A stretch of 64,000 bases of DNA from Hepsetus odoe (lineage: Eukaryota; Chordata; Actinopteri; Characiformes; Hepsetidae): positions 4,345,729-4,409,728 of the forward strand of contig CM029386.1 of NCBI GenBank assembly GCA_017165825.1. The letters are read 5' to 3'. Made by a program: the position numbers and the translations under genes. Below, piece by piece: positions 9,307 through 20,450 of the stretch. The notes under the pieces were generated by a model. The model worked only from the letters and a program-made list of their open reading frames with translations. It was not told the origin of the DNA and searched no databases. Numbering within the stretch: the first letter of the stretch is position 1; each line of letters starts with the position of its first letter.

Positions 9307-9765
9307 GGATTCCACACAGAGAGGAACACTGACCAGTCTTTTGAACATCTTGTAAGAACTTTGTTACTTTTCTGTTAATAAACTTTGCTATAGCTTAAAA
9401 CCCTCTTCGCCTCATCACTGACTCCTCGAACCTCGGTTCTCAATTGGGGAATCCAACAGTTGGCGTCATGACGGACAGGATTGAATTGAGGAGCTGAAAG
9501 GAAAAGCAATTGGAAGACAACACAGTTGATCAAAAATCAGGAACAGAAGTGCTGACACTTTGACAGAGGTCAGGCCTCCAACTGTCTTAATCTGCTGCTG
9601 AGTTGAGGATAACTGCTGTGTGTAACAAGTAAACTACCTCCTCTTCAACATCAATCTAGAAAGGAGTCTGTGGTGAAGATTTAAGCAATCTTGTAACAAG
9701 TAACAGGAAATTTCCAATAACAAAATTGTGCAGAAATTGAGAAATTTGTGAAATTGTCGTAATTC

Positions 9766-10200
9766 AATTCAATTCAATTCAATTTATTCTTGCATGGCGC
9801 CTTTTACAACAAAGTTGCCCCAAGGCACTTTACATTAGTGGTAGTAATAGATGTTAAAGCCGGACGACTACGAAGGAGAGGAAACAAAAACTCCACTATG
9901 TGGAGAAAAAAAACCTCTGAGGGTCCAAGGTCAACCGGCTACCCAACCCCCTTGGGTATACTAACAGTAAAAAAGTTAGTTTGGTTTTAAACTCCAGGAT
10001 CAGTGAGGAGTCCCAAGTTTCTTCCAGGTACCGATGAGCTGCCAGGGTCCCTTGGCGCATCAGATGCATCACACAGACAAGATGGTAGCTCGGCATTGGA
10101 CTCAGGTGATGACCACAGCGGGCCCCCCCGGACATGTGGGGAGAGAAATGGAATGAGGGGGTCAGTAGTGAGCAGGATCCAGTGGGGAATGTGGGGAAAG
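9766..10200 (+). repeat. Interspersed fish repeat with ttcaa head
   Basis: It starts with tandem aattc units and a gcgccttttacaacaaagttgcc block, and continues with gaaacaaaaactcc and a poor TIR-free body. The attcaattcaattcaa...gcgctttttaca head is a widely dispersed fish repeat type. The class is uncertain. Confidence 0.5.
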
Positions 10201-10359
10201 AAAAAATCAACAAATACTGAGGATAAAGGTATGGCGGTGCCGGACGTTGATGAGGATCATATGATCAGTAGTCTCAACGTGTATATAAAAGGGTTGTTGC
10301 ACCTAAATGAGATTGAACAGAAAATTGTGGAAAAGTATGCGGTTAATGCTGATTTATTT

Positions 10360-10757
10360 AATGGACAGGTTGACGGACGAGGTTAGACAGGAGTCTCCGT
10401 GGATGGTGATGTTTGCTCATGATATTGTGATCTGCAGTGAGAGTAGGGAGCGGCTTGAAGAGAACCTGGAGAGATAGAGATCTGGTTGGAGACGGTGGCA
10501 CTGAAGAAAAGGCAGGAGGCAGAGCTGAAGATATCAGAGTTAAAGATGGTGAGATTTTTATTGGGTGTGACAAGGATGGACAGGATTAGAAATGAGTATA
10601 TTAGAGGGACAGCTCAGGTTAGACATTTTGGAGATAAGGTTAGAGAAGCAAGGTTGCTTTGGTTTGGAGATGTCCAGAGGAGAGATGAGTATTATACTGG
10701 AATGAGGATGTTGAAGATGGAGCTGCCAGGAAAGAAAAGAGGAAGACCAAAGACCGA
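10360..10757 (+). mobile_element. RTE (BovB/CFDP2-like) LINE 3' fragment
   Basis: The plus-strand translation gives the RT palm region (V-M-F-A-H-D-I-V-I-C-S-E, where the family has F-A-D-D), then L-K-M-V-R-F-L-L-G-V-T-R-M-D-R-I-R-N-E-Y-I-R-G-T-A and the W-F-G-D-V-Q-R-R segment. Frame breaks occur near 10385 and 10480. It is a dead 5'-truncated piece of the same family found at 28440-30330 and 52530-53550. Confidence 0.85.
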
Positions 10758-10759
10758 TT

Positions 10760-11280
10760 CACAGTTTTCTCCGCCAGAGGGCGCGATTCTGCACAATTAT
10801 TATCAGTTCAGATGAAAGAACAAACTAAAAGATGGCATGACAGAAACGGAGAACAAATTATAGAAGCTCATATGTCATCTACAACAAAGAAAATGTGTAA
10901 TCGATTATCAAAGGACTTCTAAATTAAAATAGTAATATATAATTTTATTAATTTGCATATTTATGTAAATACTTATTGGTGATTTTATTTATTTAAATAA
11001 AAAATTGAAATAAATAAAGATGATTTTATTTATTTACTGTTTTCATGAGATATTTTAAAGAAAAATCTAATCGATTATCTAATGATTTTCTATTTTTATC
11101 TTAATTTACAAATTACAAATAACATTAACATTAATTAATCAAAATGGTGTTTTAACAAAATTTTAATTAATATATATTAATATATACTATTTCAATGTTT
11201 TTGTTTAGTTCATTTGGGATTTTATTGATTTATGACATTTACCTTTTTTTTTAATTTCTTTGCTAATTCATTAATATTTA
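10760..11280. other. AT-rich spacer
   Basis: Very AT-rich sequence with no coding or repeat feature that I can assign. Confidence 0.6.
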
Positions 11281-11476
11281 CATTTACGACATTTAGCAGA
11301 CTTATCCAGAGGGACTTCCGTGTTTTAACTACAGGGACAGTCCCCCTGGAGCAATTCAGGGATAAGGGTCTTGCTCAGGGACCCGGTGGTGGTAGTCCTA
11401 GAGGTGGGATTTGAACCTGGAACCTCTTGAGGCAGAAGTCCATAGGCAAGTAACCTACCACTAGACCACCCTGTAA
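11281..11476 (-). repeat. SINE-A copy, near full length
   Basis: The reverse complement shows the tRNA-like head (gtggtctagtggtaggttac), B box (ggttcaaatccc), body and tail. It sits in AT-rich DNA. Confidence 0.9.
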
Positions 11477-11513
11477 TATTTATTTCATTTGTATATTTTA
11501 TACATAATATATA

Positions 11514-11515
<2 letters not shown>

Positions 11516-11566
<51 letters not shown>
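11516..11566. repeat. (GT)n microsatellite
   Basis: About 24 uninterrupted GT units. Confidence 0.97.
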
Positions 11567-11567
<1 letters not shown>

Positions 11568-12079
11568 TGAGTGTGCATTTGTCTTTGTCTAAAAGAAAAT
11601 AAAACCATGAGAAATGTGAACTGGTGAATAGCTCAGTTTCACACCTTCATTACAAATCAGTGAATCAGTTCTGGTCCTACTCAGGATCTCAGGCTTGCAG
11701 GAGCTTTCAGGGATCCAGAAAATCCAGAGAGACTGGAGAAGCTGTGTGTGGTGCGATGAGCAGATGTGTGTAGCTGTGGGTGTAAAGTTTTGTTCTAAAA
11801 GCATTGGCTGGTTAAAGTCATGAAACAGGAAACATCAATAAACCAGAACTGATCAATGACTGACCTCAGCCTGTAAATACACCCCATGGAGCTGCATTTC
11901 TACTAGAAACATGATTAGAAATGAAAAGATATTGATTTTAGATCATGTGTGTAAAACACCTCCATGTTTCTGCTTGCACCCAGGAGGAACACTGTACACA
12001 CTTTCATGCCTTGTCTAACGAATCAGTTCGCAGTTAAGTTATCTGTACACTATAGTAATGTCTGTCTTTTCATTTCAGC

Positions 12080-13075
12080 ACTGATCGATTCTAGGTTGGT
12101 AACTTCATAACTTCGCTCCTGGCTACCAAACTTCACATCCCCCTGTATCCACTCTCTCATTCAGTATCCGTGAAAGCGGTGGATGGTCGCCATCTGAACA
12201 CAGGTCATGGGTCACGGCACAGGTCATGGGTCACGGCTCCCCTTAGCATTCAGCTATCGGCCTACACGGAGTCCCTTTCGTTGTTTGTATTACCCCTGTC
12301 AGGTCATGAGTGCTTGGTATCCCTTGGTTGCGGTCCAACAACCCTGTTCTGGATTGGAGGACTGGGGAGGTGAAATCCTGGTCCCTGGAATGCTCTCTGC
12401 ATTGTGTTTCATCACTACCTTTCCATTCAACTTCAGTAGAGAGTCCCCTGGCCCACCCACCTCATTCCATTCTGGCTGAATACACTTCCTTTAGAGAAGT
12501 ATTCAGTGCCCAGAGAGCTACTCAACTCCCTCCACACCGGCCATGGGATTACACGATTGAACTGGTACTACACCTCCTCACTCTCACACCTTTCCCCTCT
12601 CAGAGCCAGAGACAAGGGCATTGGATGAGTATGTGGCTGAGGCGCTTAGGCAGGGATTCATCATGCCATCCACATGGCCAGCCTCCGCTGGATCTTTCTT
12701 TGTGCAGAAGAAGGACGGTGGACTCCGGCCCTGCATAGACTATAGGGGACTGAATGGCGTCACAGTTAAATATCGTTATTCTCTTCCTCTTGTACCATCG
12801 GCCCTTGAACATCTTTGAGGGGCCACTATTTTCACTAAACTGAATCGCGGCAGTGCATACAACCTGGTGCGGAATCAGGAAGGAGACAAGATGGTGTTCA
12901 GTACAACAACAAGCCACTACATGTACAGGGTAATGCCGTAAGGCCTAAAAAATGTCACTTCCATCTTTCAGTTGTTCATCAATAACGCCCTGAGGGACAT
13001 GTTGGGTCACTTTGTAATAGCATACATTGACAGCATCCTGATTTACTCCACGGATGAATACTAGTGAAAAGGTGA
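12080..13075 (+). mobile_element. Ty3/gypsy retrotransposon pol fragment (protease end to RT), inactive
   Basis: Starting near 12080, the frames read an A-L-I-D-S start typical of a retropepsin, then L-G-I-P-W-L-R-S-N-N-P-V-L-D-W at 12313-12357, then the RT: Q-L-P-P-H-R-P-W-D, Q-K-K-D-G-G-L-R-P-C-I-D-Y-R at about 12705-12745, and a C-terminal Y-I-D-S at 13023-13034. The last should be Y-I-D-D, so a catalytic Asp is lost. Several frame breaks occur (for example near 12600 and a TGA at 12818). RNase H, integrase and LTRs are absent. Confidence 0.85.
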
Positions 13076-13685
13076 CTACTAGTGAATTACTGATTTACTC
13101 CATGGCCAGCCAGGAGTCCATGAGCAGTCGACCCAGAATTAACATCCATGGCCAAGTACTGATCATCTCGGGATTCAAATTGTACCCTAACCTCCAATTG
13201 CATAAGAAGAGGGGCTTGGCATGGAATCACTGGGACCTCCGCCGCTGGACTCCACGAACTAGAATAGCAGAACGGTCAGTGTGCACTTTTTCTTTTACCC
13301 CTACTTTTTCTTCTCCCTACGCTTTCCTTTTGGTTGATTTAACAAGTATCCTAATTTAAACAAATAAATAAAGAATTGGGGTGATTAAGAATTAGAATCC
13401 TTTGGCCCTTAGGTGGGGACCTAGACCTAAAATAAGGGAGTGCAGTGAATTGGTCCAAGTCATTCAAGGTAAGGAGAGTGATAAAAGATACTACGGGGGT
13501 CGCTTTACGATAGTTTGGGACAAGAATGTCAATTTAAATGCCCTTTTGCAGCACTATGGGCAAATGATGTAGTAATGTGGGCATGTGGCATGAGAGCCTA
13601 TACATCATTACCAGAGTCAAAATGGTGAGGCTGTTGCTACCCCCCAATTGTATTTCCAGGGCTGTCTATTTACAACCAGAAGCCG
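13076..13685. other. Junction region between gypsy and retroviral remnants
   Basis: A segment containing ctagtgaa duplications near 13060-13085 leads into sequence that probably belongs to the endogenous retrovirus ending at 15153. I see no intact domain here. Confidence 0.4.
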
Positions 13686-14165
13686 TTTCAAGGCAAGCTA
13701 GCCTTGAAAGAGGCTAGCCATGTCTCTTTCTCCTCTTACAGGAGAAAGAGACATGAGAGATAGTATAATGGGTATAATCTGGCTGACCTATGGACAGCTC
13801 CGGGGACTACTGCGTGGTGGTCACTTTTCCTGTGGGGGGTGGTACAACTGCAGCACTAAACAAGATAACTGGACTTGCATATCGCTTGCATATAGCTGTA
13901 CTGGCGAATGACACATCCTTAGCTACTGAACTAATTAATGGTGAAATGGAAAAGATATTATTGTCTAAAGATGTTAGACAAGCAGTCATACAAAATAGAA
14001 TGGCCCTAGACTTAATTCTAGCTAAAGAAGGTGGTGTTTGCAAACTTCTGAACACTGCAAGCTGTTTTTATACTCCTGATTACCATGAGAATATTACAGA
14101 TCTAATAGACCACATGGGAAGTGTTATTGTCATTCCACACAGCTAAATTACAGCTGGAACAGTTC
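13686..14165 (+). pseudogene. Endogenous retrovirus env, transmembrane-subunit remnant
   Basis: The 118-codon frame at 13790-14146 has the layout of a retroviral TM ectodomain: a hydrophobic Gly-rich start, a heptad-repeat helix, a Q-N-R-M-A-L-D core at 13990-14010 and a Cys-bearing loop. Where gamma-type TM proteins have a CX6CC motif, the first Cys of the pair is replaced by Ser. The surface subunit and an in-frame start are missing, and the frame stops before a membrane anchor, so it cannot make an envelope. An inverted repeat at 13719-13755 disrupts its upstream part. Confidence 0.75.
13719..13755. repeat. Perfect 16-bp palindrome with 5-nt spacer
   Basis: Left arm catgtctctttctcct, spacer cttac, right arm its exact reverse complement. 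A smaller palindrome (ttcaaggc...gccttgaa) lies just upstream at 13687-13708. Confidence 0.95.
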
Positions 14166-14785
14166 GATCTACATTTTGATGGGACCATATTGGCATCTGC
14201 TAATGATGATTGTGAACATTGCTGTTGTTTTCTTGTGTTTTTGTTTGTGTGCACCTTGTTTGTTGCAGTGTCTCACGATGATGGTCCAATGGCTCATCAC
14301 ATCCTCACATGCACAGTTCCAAATGTTGCACACAGAAGAAAAATGTACGTATAAAGGCATGTGATGATGGGATGCCATCTCCGGATCTGAACCCAAGACT
14401 GGACTGGGTCTGGGTTCCAGACCAAATACACAACAGTGGCACAAGTGATGAAGTCGACACAGAAGAATTTTGAATCTCTTTTTATGTTTTGCTTTGCCAA
14501 TTGCATTTTTGTTCTGTGATTTAATTATGATTTGATGTAATTATGATTTTGATCTAAAGATTTATTGACTTGATTTTGGTTATAAGTAATCATGATCGAG
14601 CTGAAACAAATTCTGTATGTTTATTGTCAATAAAGAAAATCATTAATGATGAATTAATAATCATGTTGATTATTGTTTTTATTGTTAATGATGTAAGAAA
14701 CTCTAGTTTTTGCCATATTTTGCCTCACTTATTACATTTAGCATGTTGTTGTGTTGAGGTTGATTAAATGATCAAAAATGGGGAA

Positions 14786-15153
14786 TGTGGAGGCAAAATT
14801 TGTTCAAACCTTCTTAAGCATATTATGTTCAAAATTGTATTGCAATTGTAAGGCAGAGAAACAAACAGGTCACAATGCCCTAGATATGGTATATATATGT
14901 GTGTGAAGGACGAAAGAGATAAGTGAAAGAAGTCAGGCAGGGACGTAGACAAAGCAACTTTAAGGTTTACGAGAACTTTAAGATAGAGTGGAGGGAGCCT
15001 GCTGCCCAAAATGTGTATAAAAACCTCTGATCTTGTATATTCGGGTCTTCTTCTTGTACTCTTAGTAGAGTGTGAGAGGAATCCTCACTGCAGTGATTAC
15101 TAAAACTCTTTATTAGACTAACAGTGCCACTGACTGGGTAAAATATTTCCACA
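14786..15153 (+). mobile_element. 3' LTR of the endogenous retrovirus
   Basis: A purine tract (aaaaatggggaa, 14774-14785) directly precedes TGTGGAGG. The 368-bp unit contains a gtataaaaacc TATA box near 15013 and an actctttattag region, and ends tttccaca, so the termini form an imperfect TGTGGA/TCCACA pair. Its position downstream of env is as expected for a 3' LTR. I did not find a second copy of this LTR in the window. Confidence 0.8.
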
Positions 15154-15169
15154 ATAAGAGCAAACACAC

Positions 15170-16400
15170 AACAAGGATCTCCAGTTGTTGATGTGCCACA
15201 GATCCCCTAGGCAACAGATTGATCACTGCTCTCCTGCAACTCAACAGCAGAGTTCCCCCAGACAAACTGTTGGTCAGTGCTTCCAGCAAGCCATCACCCA
15301 GGACAGACCAGAAAGCCTTAAAGAACTCCACCGGGAGATCGTCTAGGGAGATCGTCATAGCAAACTACCTTTTTCCAGCCCCTGTAGAGTAGAGTGGAGT
15401 TCTGCCTTCATAAGCTCACCATTAAGGCCAGCAAAATGGTCAGCAGATACCTTGGGTAATCCATCAAGCAAGGCACCTCAGGCAGTCCTCATCAGCTGAA
15501 AGCTCTGCGTCGAACAGCTTCTGGTGAAAACTAACAGCCCATCTCCAGATTTCACCCTCATGGGTCAATTCCTGACCCTGAGGGGAAAACAGGGAAGAAA
15601 CGTATTTGTTCTGCCCAATGGTTTTCTCCAAGCCAAAGAAGAACTTGGAGTGTGAATCCATTTCAGCCGTGCTCTGAAAGCAAGACCTCACCAGAGCTCA
15701 CTGTACTTTAACCCCTAACAGATCCTCAAACAATGTTTTTTCTTTTAAGAATGTCAATATATTCTCTTAGTTTATTGTTATTCTGTTATTTTATTTCCTG
15801 TGGAATTCAGTAAAACTTGGACTCCCACAATCACCTCCTCCAGAGCTTTCATAGACCAGGTCATGTCTTTGGTCACGTTGATAGTGTACTGCTGGCACAG
15901 TTGCTTGTTTAAAACTTTGCCATTGTCCCACCATTGCTGAACAGAAGTAAAATCAGAGACTTACGATCTCTAAAATTATTATAAATAATTTAAAAGCGAG
16001 GTGTTAAAATACCAGTATGTACTTTTTGATTTCACCTCAAACGGAACAGGTCACAAGACAGTGACCAGAGAAGCCCACGGGGATGATGTTACTCTCAGTG
16101 ACAGCACTGGAGTTACATTTAAAAGTATAAATCCGGTCGAGGCATGCCAATGTGAGAAAACTCTCTCTAAGATTCAACCAGGTGTCCTGCTTACACTCCC
16201 TGTGCAGCATCCTCCAACAATCCAACAGGTCACAAGCTGCAACCAGCCTTATAATGGTTCCTTGAGAGGATTTCTGGGGTTCAGGGTGATTCTGACCTAA
16301 AAAGTAATTTTCAGTGCAGTTAAAATCAACTGCAATAAAAAGAAAATCACAAATTACATTAAAGAGTGAATCTCTCCGGACCCACAGTTGGAGCGTAAAC
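15170..16400 (-). mobile_element. Tx1/L1-type LINE fragment (endonuclease to RT start)
   Basis: On the minus strand the 3' part of the endonuclease is readable at 16300-16040 (N-C-T-E-N, then L-D-R-I-Y and S-G-H-C-L-V-T). The linker follows at 15690-15470 (H-S-K-F-F-F-G-L-E-K), then the RT entry at 15358-15220 (L-P-V-E-F-F-K-A-F-W, then L-S-C-R-R-A-V-I). The frames are interrupted between these blocks and the RT catalytic region is missing. The order EN-linker-RT and these motifs fit Tx1-like LINEs of fish. Confidence 0.8.
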
Positions 16401-16529
16401 ACTCACTTAATTAATCATCATATGCTCAACTGTAGCTGTGACAATTAAAAACCTCCCCTTCACCGCCTCCACAACATCTAAACTTTTTAGAAAACAGGAC
16501 AGAAACACCCGCAGATAATGACTGTGTTG

Positions 16530-16680
16530 AAGAAGAGAGACATTTCAGATGTTCTGTTACACCAAATCAAAAGCCTCTGTTCAGCAGCTACTGAGTTCTT
16601 TAGAGGAGTAATGACAGATAATCTCACAATAAAACCTTTCCAGTTCTGAAACTCCTGCATGCATTTGTTGTGTTTTTATG
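16530..16680 (+). repeat. Dispersed repeat, inverted partner at 42225-42395
   Basis: Shared blocks include cacagtcattatctgcggg-adjacent sequence, catttcagatgttctgtta, aatcaaaagcctctgtt, gctactgagttcttta and ctcctgcatgcatttgttg. The copy at 42225-42395 is the reverse complement. Confidence 0.75.
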
Positions 16681-16789
16681 ACAAGGTTTTAGGAAATGGA
16701 CTGCAATTGGTCTCTGAATTTGACATCATATAGATTTAACATTTCCGTGAATTTTAGACCCATCTTAAATACGGACTGATTATGTTAGT

Positions 16790-16923
16790 GACACAGATTA
16801 TTGTGACTTTTATCCTTTATCTGTCTCATTTGGGCTTAAACAGCCAGTCCTCAATGAAGTAGACTTGTGCCCTCATGAGCCCAGCTATGCTCAGTCAGAG
16901 CAGAACACCATGTACAATGACAG
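16790..16923 (-). mobile_element. LTR remnant of the coiled-coil LTR family
   Basis: It shares tcatttgggcttaaacagcc, the cagtcct...tgtgccctcatgagc block, gctcagtcagagcagaac and a terminal ...aatgacag with the LTRs at 7140-7255. Only one end of the LTR survives. Confidence 0.7.
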
Positions 16924-16999
16924 CTGACCAAATTCTGAATCCAAAAGATGGCAGTTGTACCTGCAAACAGTCACATTTTTAATTGAAAACTCAAAGGAA

Positions 17000-17290
17000 G
17001 ATAGCCTTGAAATACTGGTAGCAGATGAGGCAGGAAGCCATCAGTAACAGAGTGACAGCTTTCAGACTTTTTTTATTGGTGGAGAAATGATAAAGACTAT
17101 AGAGACAGAGGTGTCAGTCATCATGGCATTAGGAAATATTGGTGGATTGGTGGGTTGAATTACTGTAAATATCAAAGAAGGAAAAATATGTTAGAATTTT
17201 ATTTAAAGTCCGAGGTTGGGATGAACAAACTGGAGCTGTGGAGCCAAGAATTGTGGCTCACATTTTATTTCCTGTTTTTTTTAAATAATT
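17000..17290 (+). repeat. Dispersed repeat R1
   Basis: It matches 61380-61700 in the same orientation and 32270-32570 and 41590-41720 in reverse (cttgaaatactggtagcag, cagtaacagagtgacagct, attggtggagaaatg). No coding potential is evident. It may be an unassigned LTR. Confidence 0.7.
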
Positions 17291-17294
17291 TGTT

Positions 17295-18770
17295 TACTGA
17301 TCAGGATGTTGTAGATGTTTCATCGGCTAAAGTGTGTCTTCAATATAAACAACAACAGAACAGAAAACAGTGGCTTTTTTAAAGCTTTTCTGACAAAGGT
17401 CTGTGAGACTTAAAGATGATTGCATAACCAGCCTTTGCCACAAAGCCACACCTAGACCAGGAATCTCCTAATTAATGCTTTCTACAAACTTGAAAAAATA
17501 TTTCAAAATGTGGGTTGTAGGCACTTGTAACTGGAACTGTAAGTTGTTATTTGAAGATGTCTGAATGAAGCTATCTTAATTATTTATCAAATTCTTTATG
17601 TTTAAATAAATGTTGTTGTTTTAATAAATGTTCAGCAAATTTCTAAAAACGTCAGGTGTGTTTATTCATTCAGCCTAAAATAGTATCTGGAACAGAAGCT
17701 CTCATGACAGCTGTTTAACAGGATCCAACAGTTTGAGTAATCTAAGATGAGACCTCCTTATTTAAAGAACACTATTGACAATGATTAATAAAACGAACGT
17801 TTCAGATGGACGACCGTTTGTGATGCTCACCAGGAAAGTGTGAGAGCAAACCATTGTTTAAGCAAAACATTACTCTTAAACATGTTCTACAATGGTTTTA
17901 TTTACTGAACTTAAAGTAGAAGAACAGACCATTCTGTTCAGAATATCTGACAACTCCGATCAGATGAACTGACCTCACCATAACTCCCTAAAGAAATGTG
18001 AAAGAAGGATGAAATGTGTTTGGGTGACACTTTGTGCGTAGATATTTATACCCAACCCCACCATCACTTTTATAAAACAACAACACCGATATCAGATTTG
18101 GACATGAGACACACAGTTCAGTTCATTTTTCTGTTCTGTCAAAATGCAGATTTTATATCGACTGGAAATAACTTCTTGTTAGAATTCTTATTGTGATTGA
18201 TCGTTTCATTCGATCTTTAAAAGAATAATCTTACAAACTAAAATGAAAAGAAAGAATTCAATGTAAGATACAGATGAACACCCAGGCCAGGGTGTCACTA
18301 AATGACATAATCATTGTAAATTACCTCAAAAAAACATTTCTAAAACAGATTGTTTCCCTTCACTGTAGTTTACTCCTGAGATTTAATGTGATTTCCCTCT
18401 TGGGACTAGAACTGTTTTTATATTAAATTATACAATTCATACATTAATGAGGATAAAAAGTAAGTTGTCTGATGTTATTTAAAAACAGCAAACTAAAGCT
18501 TCCTGTAATTAAAGGTGATTAAATTGTCTGATTATGCTTTTAAAGCCCAACAGATTTAAGTCAGTGCTTCTCAGAGTTTGGTCTCGTTCGACTTGAAGTC
18601 GGTCAGAGCTGCGCTTGCAGTGGTGTCGTGTTTCAGGAGCTGAAACAGATTTACATAAAATACGTAACATGCTCGTGAACGCGAGTTACTGCGTGCTTCA
18701 GAAGAATTATGCCAAAGAGCACAGCCTAAGGTTTTAGGCATAAAATGACATTTCAAAATGAAATAACTGA
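17295..18770. other. No gene recognised
   Basis: Open frames up to 75 codons occur but none has a known domain or splice context. I see no repeat family that I can name. Confidence 0.5.
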
Positions 18771-18774
18771 TTTG

Positions 18775-19100
18775 ATAGTAAGATGAACATTTCTGTGGAG
18801 AGAAACGTACATACTTTTTCTGACTGGAGCAGAAAGTGGCTTAAAGAAAAAGTCTTAATCCATTTTTAGCACTTGGTTAGCCTCCATTTAACTGTTAGCC
18901 ATTGTTTAGTGATTAGCTGTTTGTTAGCCATTAATTAGCCGGCAGCCATCAGTTAGCTGTTGGTAGCATTCAGTAAGATATTAACTGTCAGTTAGCCGTT
19001 AGCACTCAGTTAGCTGTTAGCCATAAGTTAACTTCTAGTTAACTTCCAGTTAGCTGCTACTTAGCTACTGGTTTGCTGTCAGCTGTCAGTTAGCCTTTTG
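18775..19100 (-). repeat. TTAGC minisatellite repeat, inverted copy
   Basis: A degenerate array of gttagc/cattagc-type units (about 18880-19095) preceded by aacatttctgtggagagaaa. The reverse complement of both the array and that flank recurs at 53565-54075, so array and flank are one dispersed unit. Confidence 0.85.
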
Positions 19101-19408
19101 AACAATTAATAACAATTCAAGTATCAAAATATTGACTGGGGTCCGTGTGCAGGTCTGCACTGTGATAAATGATTTCTTTCTCTAATCACAGGCACAATTC
19201 AATGCTTTAAATTCAGTTCATTTCTTACAGTCTTGATTTTTACTGTTGTATTTTAAATGATTTACAGAAGAGAAAATCCAGTATTGCAGCTCTTGTTTGA
19301 AGATAAAGAAATGTTTCCCTCTGATTTCCCCTGAATTTACTAAAGTGAAGGAAAAACTGTGCTGATTGTTAGAGTCTGTTTTCTACCCACTTCATCCAAA
19401 TTCCTGAA

Positions 19409-19474
19409 ACTCATCCATCCATCCATCCATTTTCTGCCGCTTGTCCCAAACGGGGTCGCGGGGGAGTGCTGGAG
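19409..19474 (-). repeat. SINE-C 3' tail
   Basis: (atcc)n followed by ttttctgccgcttgtcccaa and gggagtgctggag, the reverse complement of the end of the SINE-C copy at 20985-21212. Only the 3' end was inserted. Confidence 0.85.
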
Positions 19475-19587
19475 CATCTGAATGTTTGTGTCTGGTGTTG
19501 TTTCTACAAAACTGGTAATAAAGTGAAACTAAGTTTAACTTTATTACCAGATATGTAGAAACAACACCATACACAAACATTCAGATG
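19475..19587. repeat. Near-perfect 113-bp palindrome interrupted at its left edge
   Basis: Arms of about 50 bases (catctgaatgtttgtgt, tggtgttgtttctaca, ctggtaataaagt) surround a loop of about 9 bases near 19531, with only a few mismatches. The symmetry resumes beyond the SINE-C tail (cctgaaac at 19404-19411 against gtttcag at 19587-19593), so the SINE tail inserted into a pre-existing hairpin. Confidence 0.9.
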
Positions 19588-20099
19588 TTTCAGTAAAAAG
19601 GTTTTGACGAGTCAATAAACTACAGATCAGCTTGAGTTTGTCCAGCCTGTCTGTTTATTTCAGTGTTTAAAGGAAAGCGTCCAATGAAAGAGTGTTTTTG
19701 CTCCTAACGGAACAGAGCGTCTTTGTCTCTGGGGCGGTACCTGTTCAGTCCAAACTGGACCTTTTCTTTGGACACCATTTGAGTAGGTGACATCAGTTTT
19801 CTTCTCTGAACAATATTGTCTCTTAAAATGGTCCATTTCTGTCCCTGACTGAAGGTACAAAGTGTGTCTCCTTGATGAGTTTGTGTCTTAAAAGGTAGAG
19901 TTGGACACTTTTTTTTTTGAGAGTGAGGGTGAAGTTTGTTCAGTAAAGATGTTCTTTACTGTTCCTCCATGTATTAGTTTATTAAAAATTGATAACATCC
20001 ACAAACTGAGCTGCTCCAGTCTAGTACAGATCTGGACCAGACTTCAGCAGATTTGCCCAAAATGTGGGTCTGATTGAGGGCACAACTGGGACACGTCCT

Positions 20100-20450
20100 G
20101 TCTACACTTGGACACAATCTCCATAAAAGACTCCTCCTCTGATCTGGAGCTGAACCAGTGCTGGACCAGAGAAGAAAATGGGTCTAGCCTGGTTTTGGTC
20201 CGTTGTGCCAAAGAGCAGTGGCCCAAGTTCTGGTTGAGAGTTTTAGGAAGAATCTGGACTTCATTTTTTACTGCTGTTCATTCTCTGTACTCTGGGAGTG
20301 TGAGTGTCCTGAGTGGGGCAGATACTGTAAGGACAGGAATAAATGTGCATCTAAAGTGTGGACACAGTTGGGGGTCTGCAGGGTGAGACAGAAAAGAAAG
20401 GAACTAGAAGAGAAGATGAGAGAGATCAGAGATCAGTGTTTATGGTTTTT
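20100..20450 (+). other. Coding-like segment, unidentified
   Basis: Overlapping plus-strand frames read W-T-R-E-E-N-G-S then, in another frame, C-E-C-P-E-W-G-R-Y-C-K-D-R-N-K-C followed by a basic-acidic helical stretch (Q-K-R-K-E-L-E-E-K-M-R-E). The composition looks protein-like but I do not recognise the family, and no splice sites are convincing. It could be a degraded exon or a repeat ORF. Confidence 0.25.

Larger units (their letters stand above)
6828..9447 (+). mobile_element. Putative older LTR interrupted by the nested 6911-9306 element
   Basis: Removing the nested element joins 6828-6910 to 9312-9447. The joined sequence starts TGTCTCC, has an aataaaaagg TATA-like stretch near 6862 and a ttaataaac polyadenylation signal near 9376, and ends aatccaaca. 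It is followed by gttggcgtcatgacggacag, which resembles a retroviral primer-binding site. This would be a plus-strand LTR with its leader extending to about 9760. The boundaries are inferred from these signals only. Confidence 0.5.

Noticed and set aside
17155..17382. 75-codon frame in 17155-17382
   Set aside because: It overlaps dispersed repeat R1, which has other copies without this frame.
18870..19100. Possible CRISPR-like array from regularly repeated ttagc units
   Set aside because: The units are short, degenerate and without unique spacers, and the genome is a vertebrate. It is a minisatellite.
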